Part shown: piece after piece, positions 1-5,688 of the stretch
Layout of the letters: the number at the start of each line of letters is the position of its first letter
Position numbering within the stretch: the stretch's first letter is position 1
DNA from: a virus
Strand: one strand, 5' to 3'
Length of the DNA: 64,000 bases
IMG/VR virus record: IMGVR_UViG_3300027792_000002
Coordinates: 1-64,000 of that record
Made by a program: the position numbers and the translations under genes
Notes under the pieces: model-generated
Told to the model about the DNA's origin: nothing
The model's input: only the letters and a program-made list of their open reading frames with translations
The model's database searches: none

Positions 1-68
1 AAAAAAAGGGGACAAAAATTGAAACCCAGTAACGCCCTCTGGCGTTATATGGTAGGACGTCCCCTTTT
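1..68 (-). terminator. Nested terminator-like hairpin
   Basis: Outer arms AAAAGGGGAC (4-13) and GTCCCCTTTT (59-68) enclose a second hairpin, AACGCC (31-36) and GGCGTT (41-46). On the minus strand the outer stem is followed by a run of seven T, as in an intrinsic terminator. It overlaps the last codons of the small gene at 45-191 and probably ends that minus-strand transcript. Confidence 0.5.
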
Positions 69-191
69 TAAATGTCTTTTGTGCATATCTAAAACCTTTC
101 GTAATACTTTGCCACCTATATAATAATTGCCGCAATTTTCATAAATAGCTGATTCCAAGATTTCTTTGTATTTATCAAAGTCTGTTTTCAT
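45..191 (-). CDS. Small hypothetical protein (48 aa)
   Basis: A 48-codon frame starts at ATG 189-191 and ends in TAA at 45-47. The product begins MKTDFDKYKEIL and ends in a basic tail (HKRHLKRGRPTI). The last codons lie inside the terminator-like hairpin. No family is recognised. The balanced composition and the downstream terminator favour a real short gene, but its length keeps confidence moderate. Confidence 0.45.
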   Translation of the reverse strand: MKTDFDKYKEILESAIYENCGNYYIGGKVLRKVLDMHKRHLKRGRPTI

Positions 192-316
192 TTTATTATA
201 TTTATTCTATAAAAATTCAAAACATACCTAAAAGGAAGGGGAGGCTCGAAGTTTTCAACGATGATCGGTGCTTGTTAATTCATTAATTACCAAGTGTTGC
301 CCCCCCCAGTATCCTT

Positions 317-381
317 AAAAAAGCAGCAGTAAAACCTAAAACCCAAACAAACGATGAAAACATGAAAACCTGCTGCTTTTT
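317..381. terminator. Bidirectional terminator-like inverted repeat
   Basis: AAAAAGCAGCAG (318-329) and CTGCTGCTTTTT (370-381) are perfectly complementary over 12 bases around a 40-base loop, with A/T runs on the outside. It lies directly downstream of the minus-strand gene 387-569 and would terminate it. The 125 bases to the left (192-316) hold nothing recognisable beyond a run of eight C at 300-307. Confidence 0.55.
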
Positions 382-386
382 ATATC

Positions 387-569
387 TTATTTTGGGACTG
401 CGTATCCAATTATCTTTTTATAAAATCCACTGCAATCAAATACTGGGTAAACGTAGCTCCTTTTTTTCTTTGCCAAAACGTTTGCTTCTGTTTCTTTTTC
501 AAAAAAAAAAGTCATACCAGAATATACCAATTCATTTATTTTAACTCCGTTTTCAGTAAACATATCCAT
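387..569 (-). CDS. Small hypothetical protein (60 aa)
   Basis: The 60-residue frame (MDMFTENGVKINELVYSGMT...) starts at 569 and stops at 387, six bases before the terminator hairpin. Position between the gene at 599-973 and a terminator suggests the last gene of a minus-strand operon. No motif, signal peptide or membrane segment is seen and no function can be proposed. Confidence 0.5.
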   Translation of the reverse strand: MDMFTENGVKINELVYSGMTFFFEKETEANVLAKKKRSYVYPVFDCSGFYKKIIGYAVPK

Positions 570-598
570 ATCTAATATTTTAAAACCAAAATTAATGT

Positions 599-973
599 TT
601 ATATATTTACTAGATTATGATTTTTGTCATGTTTTTTATCGAAAAACATTTCCCATTGCAGATTCCTTAAATTCAATCGGTATAGGTTGCGATCTGTTTT
701 AATAAATACTTTTATGCCTTTTATTTCGGCTAAAATTATTTTTTCGTAGTTCCAATTGCCGACCCGGTAATTTATCCAGTCGAAACCTTTATTGTCTGAA
801 AACGACAAGAACCCGGTTTGCTGGTCGTAAGCTAAAATCCAATAGCTCCCCTTTGATTCGATAGTAGTATTCAGGTTTACCCAATCCGGGATAGCCCTTG
901 TTTTGTCAATTTGCCCGTTTGCATATATGCAAATTATTAGGCAAAAATGCAATATTAAAAATAGTTTTTTCAT
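599..973 (-). CDS. Secreted hypothetical protein with signal peptide
   Basis: The 124-aa product starts MKKLFLILHFCLIICIYANG, a typical Sec signal peptide with probable cleavage near residue 20. The remainder is beta-strand rich with several aromatic residues (DWVNLN, SYWILAYDQQTG, GFDWINYRVGNWNYE) and no catalytic motif. Its start overlaps the stop of the upstream gene 970-1197 by four bases, so the two are translationally coupled. It would be exported to the periplasm or beyond. Exported small proteins in a phage early region may alter the host envelope, but that is inference. Confidence 0.7.
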   Translation of the reverse strand: MKKLFLILHFCLIICIYANGQIDKTRAIPDWVNLNTTIESKGSYWILAYDQQTGFLSFSDNKGFDWINYRVGNWNYEKIILAEIKGIKVFIKTDRNLYRLNLRNLQWEMFFDKKHDKNHNLVNI

Positions 974-1197
974 TTTTTGTAATTTATAAGCGGGAATTTA
1001 ACCCCGCCAATTTCTACGAATTTAACTCTTTTCTCAGAAATTGCATAATATACAGCCCGTTTTTTTTTGCCTAATACTTGGCAATACTCTTCAACGGATA
1101 CAGCACCCAAGCAGTTTGCACAAATATGCAGAATCTCAATAAGCGTATCTGTGTCTAGTCTAGCTAGATTCTTTATTTGTTTTGGTGTAATAGGCAT
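970..1197 (-). CDS. Small HTH/excisionase-like DNA-binding protein
   Basis: The 75-aa product contains a helix-turn-helix-like stretch (VSVEEYCQVLGKKKRAVYYA, residues 33-52) followed by a short beta wing (VKFVEIGGVKFPLIN), like MerR/excisionase-type winged domains. It is the first gene left of cassette array 1. Its upstream leader (1198-1250) ends in the 13-base sequence that also borders array 2. It may be a transcriptional regulator or a recombination directionality factor. The assignment rests only on the motif and length. Confidence 0.6.
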   Translation of the reverse strand: MPITPKQIKNLARLDTDTLIEILHICANCLGAVSVEEYCQVLGKKKRAVYYAISEKRVKFVEIGGVKFPLINYKK

Positions 1198-1314
1198 TAT
1201 ATCAATTAATTATAGTATTTGCGCGATTGTGCATTACACATATAAACGAGTTACCGTGCAGTTTGAAAAAAACAGATTAAAATATGATTGTATATAATAC
1301 TAAATAATTAATTT

Positions 1315-1650
1315 ATGAAATATTTTACACCAATAGCATCAAATGATGAGGATGGAGAGAAATGGTGTAATTTTTTTAATGAAAAATCAAACCAAGACAA
1401 TCCAGATAAGTTTAAAAAGAGAGTTTTCTCTGTAAGTCAAATGAATGTTAAATTAGAACTTATTCATTATGACAAAATAGACGGTAATTTCCCAGACAGC
1501 AAAATCCCAATTGTAGCAATTATTGAAACAGACACTACATTTGACATCTATGGACTATCTGTAAGAGAAATTAATGGGAAAGACAACTGTAAATATCATG
1601 TTCATTCTATCCAGAAGAGCTTATTTGTTGTTCCAGAATATTTTGATTAA
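1315..1650 (+). CDS. Cassette-borne hypothetical protein (111 aa)
   Basis: This is the only plus-strand gene in the arrays, inside the cassette bounded by cores at 1250 and 1824. The 111-aa product (MKYFTPIASNDEDGEKWCNF...) is soluble and mixed alpha/beta, with no signal peptide and no known motif. A 65-base leader separates it from the core. Its 3' end overlaps a convergent minus-strand frame (1607-1771). The function is unknown. Confidence 0.65.
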   Translation: MKYFTPIASNDEDGEKWCNFFNEKSNQDNPDKFKKRVFSVSQMNVKLELIHYDKIDGNFPDSKIPIVAIIETDTTFDIYGLSVREINGKDNCKYHVHSIQKSLFVVPEYFD

Positions 1651-1771
1651 CAAATTTATTTCTAAACCTACGCTTAGTTTTATCTGGCATGTTTTTTAAT
1701 AAATCTGCCATTATTTTTGGAACAATGTAAGAACGAACTTCAATGATACATTTTTTATTCGATTTATTCAT
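1607..1771 (-). CDS. Possible small basic protein convergent with 1315-1650
   Basis: A 54-codon frame (MNKSNKKCIIEVRSYIVPKI...) starts at ATG 1769-1771 and stops at 1607, overlapping the end of the plus-strand gene by 44 bases. It is lysine/arginine rich (KTKRRFRNKF). It fills the otherwise empty right half of the cassette and matches the minus-strand orientation of the other cassette genes, which is the main reason to list it. It could be a chance frame. Confidence 0.35.
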   Translation of the reverse strand: MNKSNKKCIIEVRSYIVPKIMADLLKNMPDKTKRRFRNKFVNQNILEQQISSSG

Positions 1772-1815
1772 ATAATAAAATTAAAATGATTAATAATAAA
1801 AAAAATAAAAACCGA

Positions 1816-1949
1816 CACGGTAACAAAGTGCAAATTTCATCCCTGCTATGGCGGTAAATTCATGTATTTCATATCGCTAAATATTTTATATTTAATTGAA
1901 AAATCAAAGTACGTATCCGGGTCGAAAATTTGCACTTGCCCGTTAGCGG
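1816..1949 (-). repeat. attC-like site 1.1
   Basis: The left core CACGGTAAC (1816-1824) is followed by the arm AAGTGCAAATTT. The matching arm AAATTTGCACTT (about 1926-1937) precedes the right core GTTAGCGG (1942-1949). The arms are perfect complements over 12 bases and enclose about 90 bases. Confidence 0.75.
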
Positions 1950-2179
1950 TTATTAAAACGACCAAACGCATCCAAACATTCCTGAACTGAGTTATGTGTT
2001 TCAGAAAATTCAGAATACCATCGTTTATCCATTCTTGGTTCTTCAACTGATGCAAGGAATGTTTTGCCTCCATCCATTGTAAAAATTGAGTACTTTCTAC
2101 TATCTGTTTTCTTTTCATAAGCATAGCAGAAATCAGGTCTTTGTTTGTTTTTTACGAGTTTAAATTCTTTTAAGTTCAT
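1943..2179 (-). CDS. Cassette-borne hypothetical protein (78 aa)
   Basis: The start ATG at 2177-2179 (MNLKEFKLVKNKQRPDFCYA...) was chosen because the longer frame begins in an AT-rich leader. The stop TAA lies inside the core GTTAGCGG (TTA at 1943-1945), so the frame ends exactly at the cassette boundary. The middle is strand rich (KYSIFTMDGGKTFLASVEEP). The cassette spans 1942-2204 with perfectly complementary ends. Its function is unknown. Confidence 0.65.
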   Translation of the reverse strand: MNLKEFKLVKNKQRPDFCYAYEKKTDSRKYSIFTMDGGKTFLASVEEPRMDKRWYSEFSETHNSVQECLDAFGRFNNR

Positions 2180-2196
2180 AATGATAAGATTAACAA

Positions 2197-2328
2197 CCGC
2201 TAACACACAATAAAAAATATATGGGTATTAGTGGTAAATTGTGCGGTCTGCTTCTAATTTAATTCAATGCGTGGGATAAGTAACCGCTTCGAAATCCCAT
2301 ACATTTCTTATTGTAAAACGTTGTGTTT
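2197..2328 (-). repeat. attC-like site 1.2
   Basis: Core CCGCTAAC (2197-2204), arm ACAATAAAAAATATATGGG, return arm CCCATACATTTCTTATTGT and core GTTGTGTTT (2320-2328). The arms match at 17 of 19 positions. The same arm family recurs at 47437-47569 in array 2. Confidence 0.8.
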
Positions 2329-2390
2329 CATTGCGCTTGAAAATTTAGGTTTAAATGAAGTGTTTCCGCAAGCGCAACGGAAAACACAAC
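2320..2390. repeat. Gene-less 71-bp palindromic mini-unit
   Basis: The unit starts GTTGTGTTTCATTGCGCTTG and ends CAAGCGCAACGGAAAACACAAC-like, so it is palindromic over about 20 bases at each end. It has cassette-type complementary cores and no room for a gene. It lies between two attC-like sites and could be a non-coding cassette or the remnant of one. Confidence 0.55.
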
Positions 2391-2760
2391 ACATTATATA
2401 GGTAATGCAACGTGCATTTAATCGGCATTTGTGCAAGTTTTATTTTTGCCTACGCTCAATTTTAGCCTTACCAATCATAAATTCAATCCCTGTTATTTTA
2501 CCTTTAAGTTCCCCTAATTTGCTATCGCTTAAAGCACTCCCAAAATTATTTAAATCTTGTTTTAGTTCTAATAATAATTTTTCTGCTGTTATGTCGCTTA
2601 GTTGTCTTTCTGGTACTGCAACATATACAATTTTTTTCTTTCCAAACATTCTATTTAGTTTTATGCCCACGCTCAAAAATAAAACGCGAGCGGTTATACA
2701 TTTAATCAACTTTCGTGAAGTTTCGAGGGTTGCACTACCCATATAATTTAACGTTGTGCG
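2382..2760 (-). repeat. attC-like site 1.3 with an unusually long loop
   Basis: Core AAACACAAC (2382-2390), arm ACATTATATAGGTAATGCAA, return arm TTGCACTACCCATATAATTT and core GTTGTGCG (2753-2760). The arms pair well, but they are about 310 bases apart and enclose a whole gene (2440-2649). Ordinary attC loops here are 40-90 bases. Confidence 0.55.
2440..2649 (-). CDS. Small hypothetical protein nested between attC arms
   Basis: A 69-aa frame from ATG 2647-2649 (MFGKKKIVYVAVPERQLSDI...) ends in KAKIERRQK. It is probably helical after a short beta start, with no membrane segment. A longer upstream extension would run through the attC arm and is less likely. Its position inside a palindrome rather than between two cores suggests that a unit lost its boundary or that a gene moved into the loop. 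The function is unknown. Confidence 0.5.
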   Translation of the reverse strand: MFGKKKIVYVAVPERQLSDITAEKLLLELKQDLNNFGSALSDSKLGELKGKITGIEFMIGKAKIERRQK

Positions 2761-2765
2761 TAATG

Positions 2766-2981
2766 CTAAGATTCGCACTTCGGATGCCGTTTTTTGTCTT
2801 TAACCCACTCTTTAAATTCTTTTCTATAATGAGCAAACTCGACAATTATCCACATAGTTTTAAATCTATGACCCAATTCATCAAGTAACAATTTACCTAA
2901 ATATCCAATTACTAATATGCTTCCAATTGTTGCAGAAAGCCAAAAAACTATTAATCCAATCCAGTAATAAATTTGTTCCAT
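2766..2981 (-). CDS. Small membrane protein in cassette
   Basis: The 71-aa product starts MEQIYYWIGLIVFWLSATIG and has one or two membrane segments (residues 4-30), then a charged tail (FAHYRKEFKEWVKDKKRHPK). The start at 2981 was preferred over a frame that runs through the core. The cassette is bounded by GTTGTGCG (2753) and CGCACAAC (3004), which are complementary. It probably sits in the inner membrane with the tail in the cytoplasm. The role is unknown. Confidence 0.6.
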   Translation of the reverse strand: MEQIYYWIGLIVFWLSATIGSILVIGYLGKLLLDELGHRFKTMWIIVEFAHYRKEFKEWVKDKKRHPKCES

Positions 2982-3003
2982 TGTTTTGATTATTAAAGCA
3001 CTA

Positions 3004-3137
3004 CGCACAACACGCAATATAAAACATGCTGGGCTTCGTGTGGTTATTGAATATTTGTTCTCGTTTCAAAATTGTAGCGGTTTGACAAGTCCGTGCTTCG
3101 TAATCCAGCACGATTTCATATTGCCATCGTTAGAGCG
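3004..3137 (-). repeat. attC-like site 1.4
   Basis: Core CGCACAAC (3004-3011), arm GCAATATAAAACATGCTGG, return arm CCAGCACGATTTCATATTGC and core GTTAGAGCG (3129-3137). The same outer arms (GCAATATA / CATATTGC) are seen at 4063-4160 and 52033-52129. Confidence 0.8.
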
Positions 3138-3210
3138 AAAGCCCGAAGGGATTTCGCTCTAACGGCTCCGTGCTTTGCGCGAGTCCAGCCCTCCGGGACT
3201 GTCCTCTAAC
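3129..3210. repeat. Mini-cassette copy A (no gene)
   Basis: The unit runs from GTTAGAGCG (3129) to CTCTAAC (3204-3210) and contains only hairpins. The first 35 bases fold on themselves, GTTAGAGCG to CGCTCTAAC (3155-3163). A second left half-site (CTCTAACGGCTCCGTGC) can pair with the right arm of the following attC. Copy B, about 95% identical by eye, is at 47053-47134 in array 2. Confidence 0.7.
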
Positions 3211-3264
3211 ACGGGCTTTGCGCACGGGCTTGCGCCTGGCGCAAAGCACGGAGCAGTTATGGGT
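3204..3264 (-). repeat. Short attC-like site 1.5
   Basis: Core CTCTAAC (3204), stem GCTTTGCGC with GCGCAAAGC, then core GTTATGGGT (3256-3264). At about 60 bases it has classical short attC size. The 15-base loop at 3224-3238 is the exact reverse complement of the loop in copy B (47148-47162). Confidence 0.8.
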
Positions 3265-3297
3265 AAGCATATTGCAGCCTACCCATTTGATAAAGAA

Positions 3298-3519
3298 TTA
3301 AGAAGTTGGCTTCGGGTCTAAATTTGACAGAACTTCGACAGGAGTAATATCTGAATAGTGTTTCCAGAATTTATTCCCGTTCATATTCTGTATTTTAATC
3401 CATGTGCCACTTGGAGAGATTTCAAGTATTTTTATCTCTTCAACTTTTGACGAAGACGAATAACCTCGTTCTTTTTCTGTGACAAGTACTCTTTTGTGCA
3501 ATAATTCAGTTACGTTCAT
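3298..3519 (-). CDS. Cassette-borne small beta-rich protein
   Basis: The 73-aa product (MNVTELLHKRVLVTEKERGY...) looks like a small beta barrel: alternating hydrophobic strands (VEEIKILEISPSGTWIKIQN) and a final VEVL strand. The cassette ends at GTTATGGGT (3256) and ACCCATAAC (3572) are perfectly complementary, and this is its only gene. No catalytic residues are recognisable. It could be an RNA- or protein-binding fold, but that is inference. Confidence 0.65.
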   Translation of the reverse strand: MNVTELLHKRVLVTEKERGYSSSSKVEEIKILEISPSGTWIKIQNMNGNKFWKHYSDITPVEVLSNLDPKPTS

Positions 3520-3571
3520 AATTTTGAAAATTTAATGATTAATGTATAAATATTTGATTAATAAATGCCTA

Positions 3572-3704
3572 ACCCATAACTTCAGCTACCCGTCAAGTGC
3601 GGCAGCAGTGGTTTTAGGTGTGTATCTTTCCGCTCAAACCGTCTTTCGGCTTGACAGGAAATCGCCCGCAGTCCGCATCTGCGTGTAGCTTCCTACGTTG
3701 TGCG
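3572..3704 (-). repeat. attC-like site 1.6
   Basis: Core ACCCATAAC (3572-3580), arm CAGCTACCCGTCAAGTGCGG, return arm CCGCATCTGCGTGTAGCT and core GTTGTGCG (3697-3704). The site at 56515-56647 in array 3 belongs to the same arm family (AGCTA...GCGTGTAGC). Confidence 0.75.
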
Positions 3705-3834
3705 TCATTTAAGACGGACACAGCACGCATCGGAAATCGTCTAAAATCATTGCAATTAAAAGTTGCCTAAAATCTGCAAGCATATCAGACCAGTTAACGC
3801 AGTGCATAGCTGAATAAACTTTCATTCGTTCAGT

Positions 3835-4023
3835 TTAAGACAGCTCAATCTCATTACCTGTGCGAGGATGGATTTTGATTAAATCAGAATCACCATCAGA
3901 ATATTTATTGATGTTTAATTTACCATCAACAGATTCAGATAATCTAAACCTCTCTTCACCAATATAGATAGTAATTATTTTTACTTCAATTGGTTCTTCG
4001 TCTCTTTCTTTTTTGAATTTCAT
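3835..4023 (-). CDS. Cassette-borne hypothetical protein (62 aa)
   Basis: A 62-aa acidic/basic mixed protein (MKFKKERDEEPIEVKIITIY...) with strands around residues 12-32. Its unit lies between GTTGTGCG (3697) and GCGATAAC (4063), which are not complementary. This suggests a fusion of two former cassettes; the roughly 130 bases right of 3704 carry no gene. The function is unknown. Confidence 0.55.
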   Translation of the reverse strand: MKFKKERDEEPIEVKIITIYIGEERFRLSESVDGKLNINKYSDGDSDLIKIHPRTGNEIELS

Positions 4024-4062
4024 AATATATTGTTTTAAAATTAGTTACTAATAAAAACCGAA

Positions 4063-4160
4063 GCGATAACACGCAATATAGCACAAAAGCCAAGTTAAGG
4101 CGGTGCTTCGTGGTGTGGTTCGGTGGTTGGCTTTAGATGCCATATTGCCAACGTTATAGA
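4063..4160 (-). repeat. attC-like site 1.7, right end of array 1
   Basis: Core GCGATAAC (4063-4070), arm CAATATAGCACAAAAGCCAA, return arm TTGGCTTTAGATGCCATATTG and core GTTATAG (4153-4159). The stop codon of the next gene (TTA at 4154-4156) lies inside this core. Confidence 0.8.
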
Positions 4161-4450
4161 TAATGACCACCACATCTTAAGCATCTACCACTTGCACCTA
4201 TTTTCCATACCGTTCTGCCTTTTTGTTCACAATTGCAAATGTCACTATCTATAACGTCCGCAGGTATATACAAGCGTTGGTGATCCATTACAAAACCATA
4301 TATTTTTTCGTATGTTTTGGTCAGTATATCTGTTTTCCCCCTCAAGTAGTTTGACAGGGAACTTTGGGTTATTTTTGTACCTGCTGATATTTCGCAGTTT
4401 TTTAGCCCGGAGTTTTTTATTTTTTCGATTAATTCTTTTCGTAAATCCAT
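4154..4450 (-). CDS. HTH regulator with C-terminal zinc ribbon
   Basis: In the 98-aa product, residues 1-60 look like an XRE-type helix-turn-helix (ISAGTKITQSSLSNYLRGKT). The C-terminus has two cysteine pairs (CNCEQ near 73 and CLRCGGHYL near 90) that could bind zinc. It is the right-most gene of array 1 and its TAA sits in the terminal core, with no second core on its 5' side. It may be the resident phage gene at which the cassettes accumulated. It is probably a DNA-binding regulator. Confidence 0.65.
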   Translation of the reverse strand: MDLRKELIEKIKNSGLKNCEISAGTKITQSSLSNYLRGKTDILTKTYEKIYGFVMDHQRLYIPADVIDSDICNCEQKGRTVWKIGASGRCLRCGGHYL

Positions 4451-4477
4451 GTTTTTTTATAATCGGTGTCCATAATG

Positions 4478-4636
4478 TTATTTTTTCCATTGGTTATTGA
4501 ATATTTTTCTCACATAGGATTGTAATGCCTCCCTGTCCTCTTTGTTTTCTATGCGCCGTATTCTTGGCATGATGTTGTTTTCGAGTTCGTTTAGTGCGTC
4601 AAAATCTTTGTGAATATCAAATTTCCTGTTGTACAT
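4478..4636 (-). CDS. Small charged helical protein (52 aa)
   Basis: The frame from ATG 4634-4636 to TAA 4478-4480 encodes MYNRKFDIHKDFDALNELEN..., ending in NNQWKK. It is highly charged and probably one or two helices. It starts the series of short minus-strand genes running from 7001 down to the array. No function is recognised. Confidence 0.5.
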   Translation of the reverse strand: MYNRKFDIHKDFDALNELENNIMPRIRRIENKEDREALQSYVRKIFNNQWKK

Positions 4637-4698
4637 GGTGTTGTTTTTTACGGTTAATGTTTTAATTTTATGTTTTTTATGATTAACTTAGTGGTATT

Positions 4699-4740
4699 GC
4701 TTGCCCCGCTTCCCGTCAGATCAGCGCGCTTAGGGCAAGC
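4699..4740. other. GC-rich hairpin in an AT-rich spacer
   Basis: GCTTGCCC (4699-4706) and GGGCAAGC (4733-4740) form a perfect 8-bp stem around a GC-rich 26-base loop. It sits in the 136-base gap upstream of the gene 4478-4636. It could be a terminator, a leader structure or a degenerate recombination site, and the sequence does not decide. Confidence 0.4.
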
Positions 4741-4772
4741 CTTTTATGTTCTTTGGAATGTTGTTTTTTGCA

Positions 4773-5009
4773 TCAGCCAATTTCAAGATACTTTTTGAAA
4801 CTGATTTGTTTAAACCCCTGTTTGTCGAGTTCTATGCAAAATGCAGCATAGGCCTCTATTTCCGAATTGTTAGTATTTTGTGAATTGTGGTTTTTTTGTT
4901 GTTCTGCATATTCTTCCATTGCAGCAACTATTACAGCTATTTCATCCATGTTTAAATAAAAAGCTGCTTTTGTAACTTTTTCTTGTAATATTGTAATTGC
5001 TTTTTTCAT
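4773..5009 (-). CDS. Small helical hypothetical protein (78 aa)
   Basis: The start at 5009 (MKKAITILQEKVTKAAFYLN...) gives a 78-aa mostly helical protein. A 105-aa version from 5090 is open but collides with another short gene. Two hydrophobic helices (ILQEKVTKAAFYL, IAVIVAAMEEYA) suggest a small soluble bundle. It belongs to the early minus-strand operon. No family is recognised. Confidence 0.55.
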   Translation of the reverse strand: MKKAITILQEKVTKAAFYLNMDEIAVIVAAMEEYAEQQKNHNSQNTNNSEIEAYAAFCIELDKQGFKQISFKKYLEIG

Positions 5010-5013
5010 TGCT

Positions 5014-5109
5014 TTAGTTATTAAATAAAACAAAATAGTATTTCTCCCCGGCAATCCGGGTGGCATAGTTTTGGGGATAGTAAAAGTCATAAAGTTTTGT
5101 TGTTTTCAT
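5014..5109 (-). CDS. Very small hypothetical protein (31 aa)
   Basis: A 31-codon frame from ATG 5107-5109 to TAA 5014-5016 (MKTTKLYDFYYPQNYATRIA...) fits between its neighbours, starting 11 bases after the stop of 5120-5320. It is aromatic rich. It is listed because spacing is right for the operon; length alone cannot prove it. Confidence 0.35.
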   Translation of the reverse strand: MKTTKLYDFYYPQNYATRIAGEKYYFVLFNN

Positions 5110-5119
5110 AATAGGTTTT

Positions 5120-5320
5120 TTAGGATTCGGTATTGAAATACAATTCAAAGTTATTTATGACTGAAATTATCTGTTTCAATTCGTATTTAGACAATTCCAC
5201 TACTTCACAGGGGATGAAAATCCCATCGTGGTAAACAACCCCCATCGGGTCACCTGAATCAGTCCGCAACTCGATTTTTTGCGGTTCGGATTCGTTTGAT
5301 TGGTGTTTTTTGAGTTTCAT
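5120..5320 (-). CDS. Small hypothetical protein (66 aa)
   Basis: The 66-aa product begins MKLKKHQSNESEPQKIELRT and ends in a helix (LSKYELKQIISVINNFELYF). The N-terminal third is charged and likely disordered. The middle (GVVYHDGIFIPCEVVEL) could be a short beta hairpin. It lies in the minus-strand operon between 5109 and 5346. No function is assigned. Confidence 0.55.
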   Translation of the reverse strand: MKLKKHQSNESEPQKIELRTDSGDPMGVVYHDGIFIPCEVVELSKYELKQIISVINNFELYFNTES

Positions 5321-5345
5321 AATATCGTTTTTTTATGGTTGTTTT

Positions 5346-5504
5346 TTAAGTTTCAATAAATCTTTGTTTTGGTATTGTTGCCCTATAAAAATCTGTGTTT
5401 TTTTCATAAACATCAACAACTATTGTCCCAATAGGATAAACAATAGATGATGTACATTTTCTTTCTTCGTTAAAATAATATTTGTTGGCTGAATATGTTT
5501 TCAT
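5346..5504 (-). CDS. Small hypothetical protein (52 aa)
   Basis: The frame from ATG 5502-5504 to TAA 5346-5348 encodes MKTYSANKYYFNEERKCTSS..., a beta-rich small protein (SIVYPIGTIVVDVYEKN). It keeps the close spacing of the operon (12 bases from 5517-5678). No motif is recognised. Confidence 0.5.
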   Translation of the reverse strand: MKTYSANKYYFNEERKCTSSIVYPIGTIVVDVYEKNTDFYRATIPKQRFIET

Positions 5505-5516
5505 AATTGTTGTTTT

Positions 5517-5678
5517 TTATGGGTTGATTTTAACGCCGATGGCGCAAATAAACGGCACGATAGAGGGGAACAGTGCCACAAAGCCATATAAAGGGCTTAA
5601 AAGGGCTAAAAACACGGTTGCAGCGAATAATACCGCCCCGATTGATAGCAGTACCCTGATTTCTTTCTTTGTTTCCAT
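5517..5678 (-). CDS. Small membrane protein (53 aa)
   Basis: The frame from ATG 5676-5678 to TAA 5517-5519 encodes METKKEIRVLLSIGAVLFAA..., with hydrophobic stretches at about residues 9-27 and 30-48, so probably two membrane segments and a cytoplasmic charged start. It lies directly downstream of 5689-6042 in the operon. It may act on the host membrane; nothing more specific is visible. Confidence 0.55.
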   Translation of the reverse strand: METKKEIRVLLSIGAVLFAATVFLALLSPLYGFVALFPSIVPFICAIGVKINP

Positions 5679-5688
5679 GGTTTTATGG

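Larger units (their letters stand above)
1250..4160 (-). mobile_element. Integron-like cassette array 1 (no integrase)
   Basis: About seven palindromic attC-like sites divide this stretch into short units. Units end in complementary cores, for example GTTACCGTG (1250) with CACGGTAAC (816-824 of the second kilobase, i.e. 1816-1824), GTTAGCGG (1942) with CCGCTAAC (2197), and GTTATGGGT (3256) with ACCCATAAC (3572). That pairing of each unit's own two ends is the hallmark of integron cassettes. Nearly all genes are on the minus strand. The left border TATAAACGAGTTA (1241-1253) recurs exactly at the left border of array 2. No integrase gene is nearby, so this is a CALIN-like array. Confidence 0.8.

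Noticed and set aside
300-307. Homopolymer runs of C (300-307 and 8743-8751)
   Set aside because: They are noted only as possible slippage or sequencing problems; nothing around them suggests a phase-variable gene.
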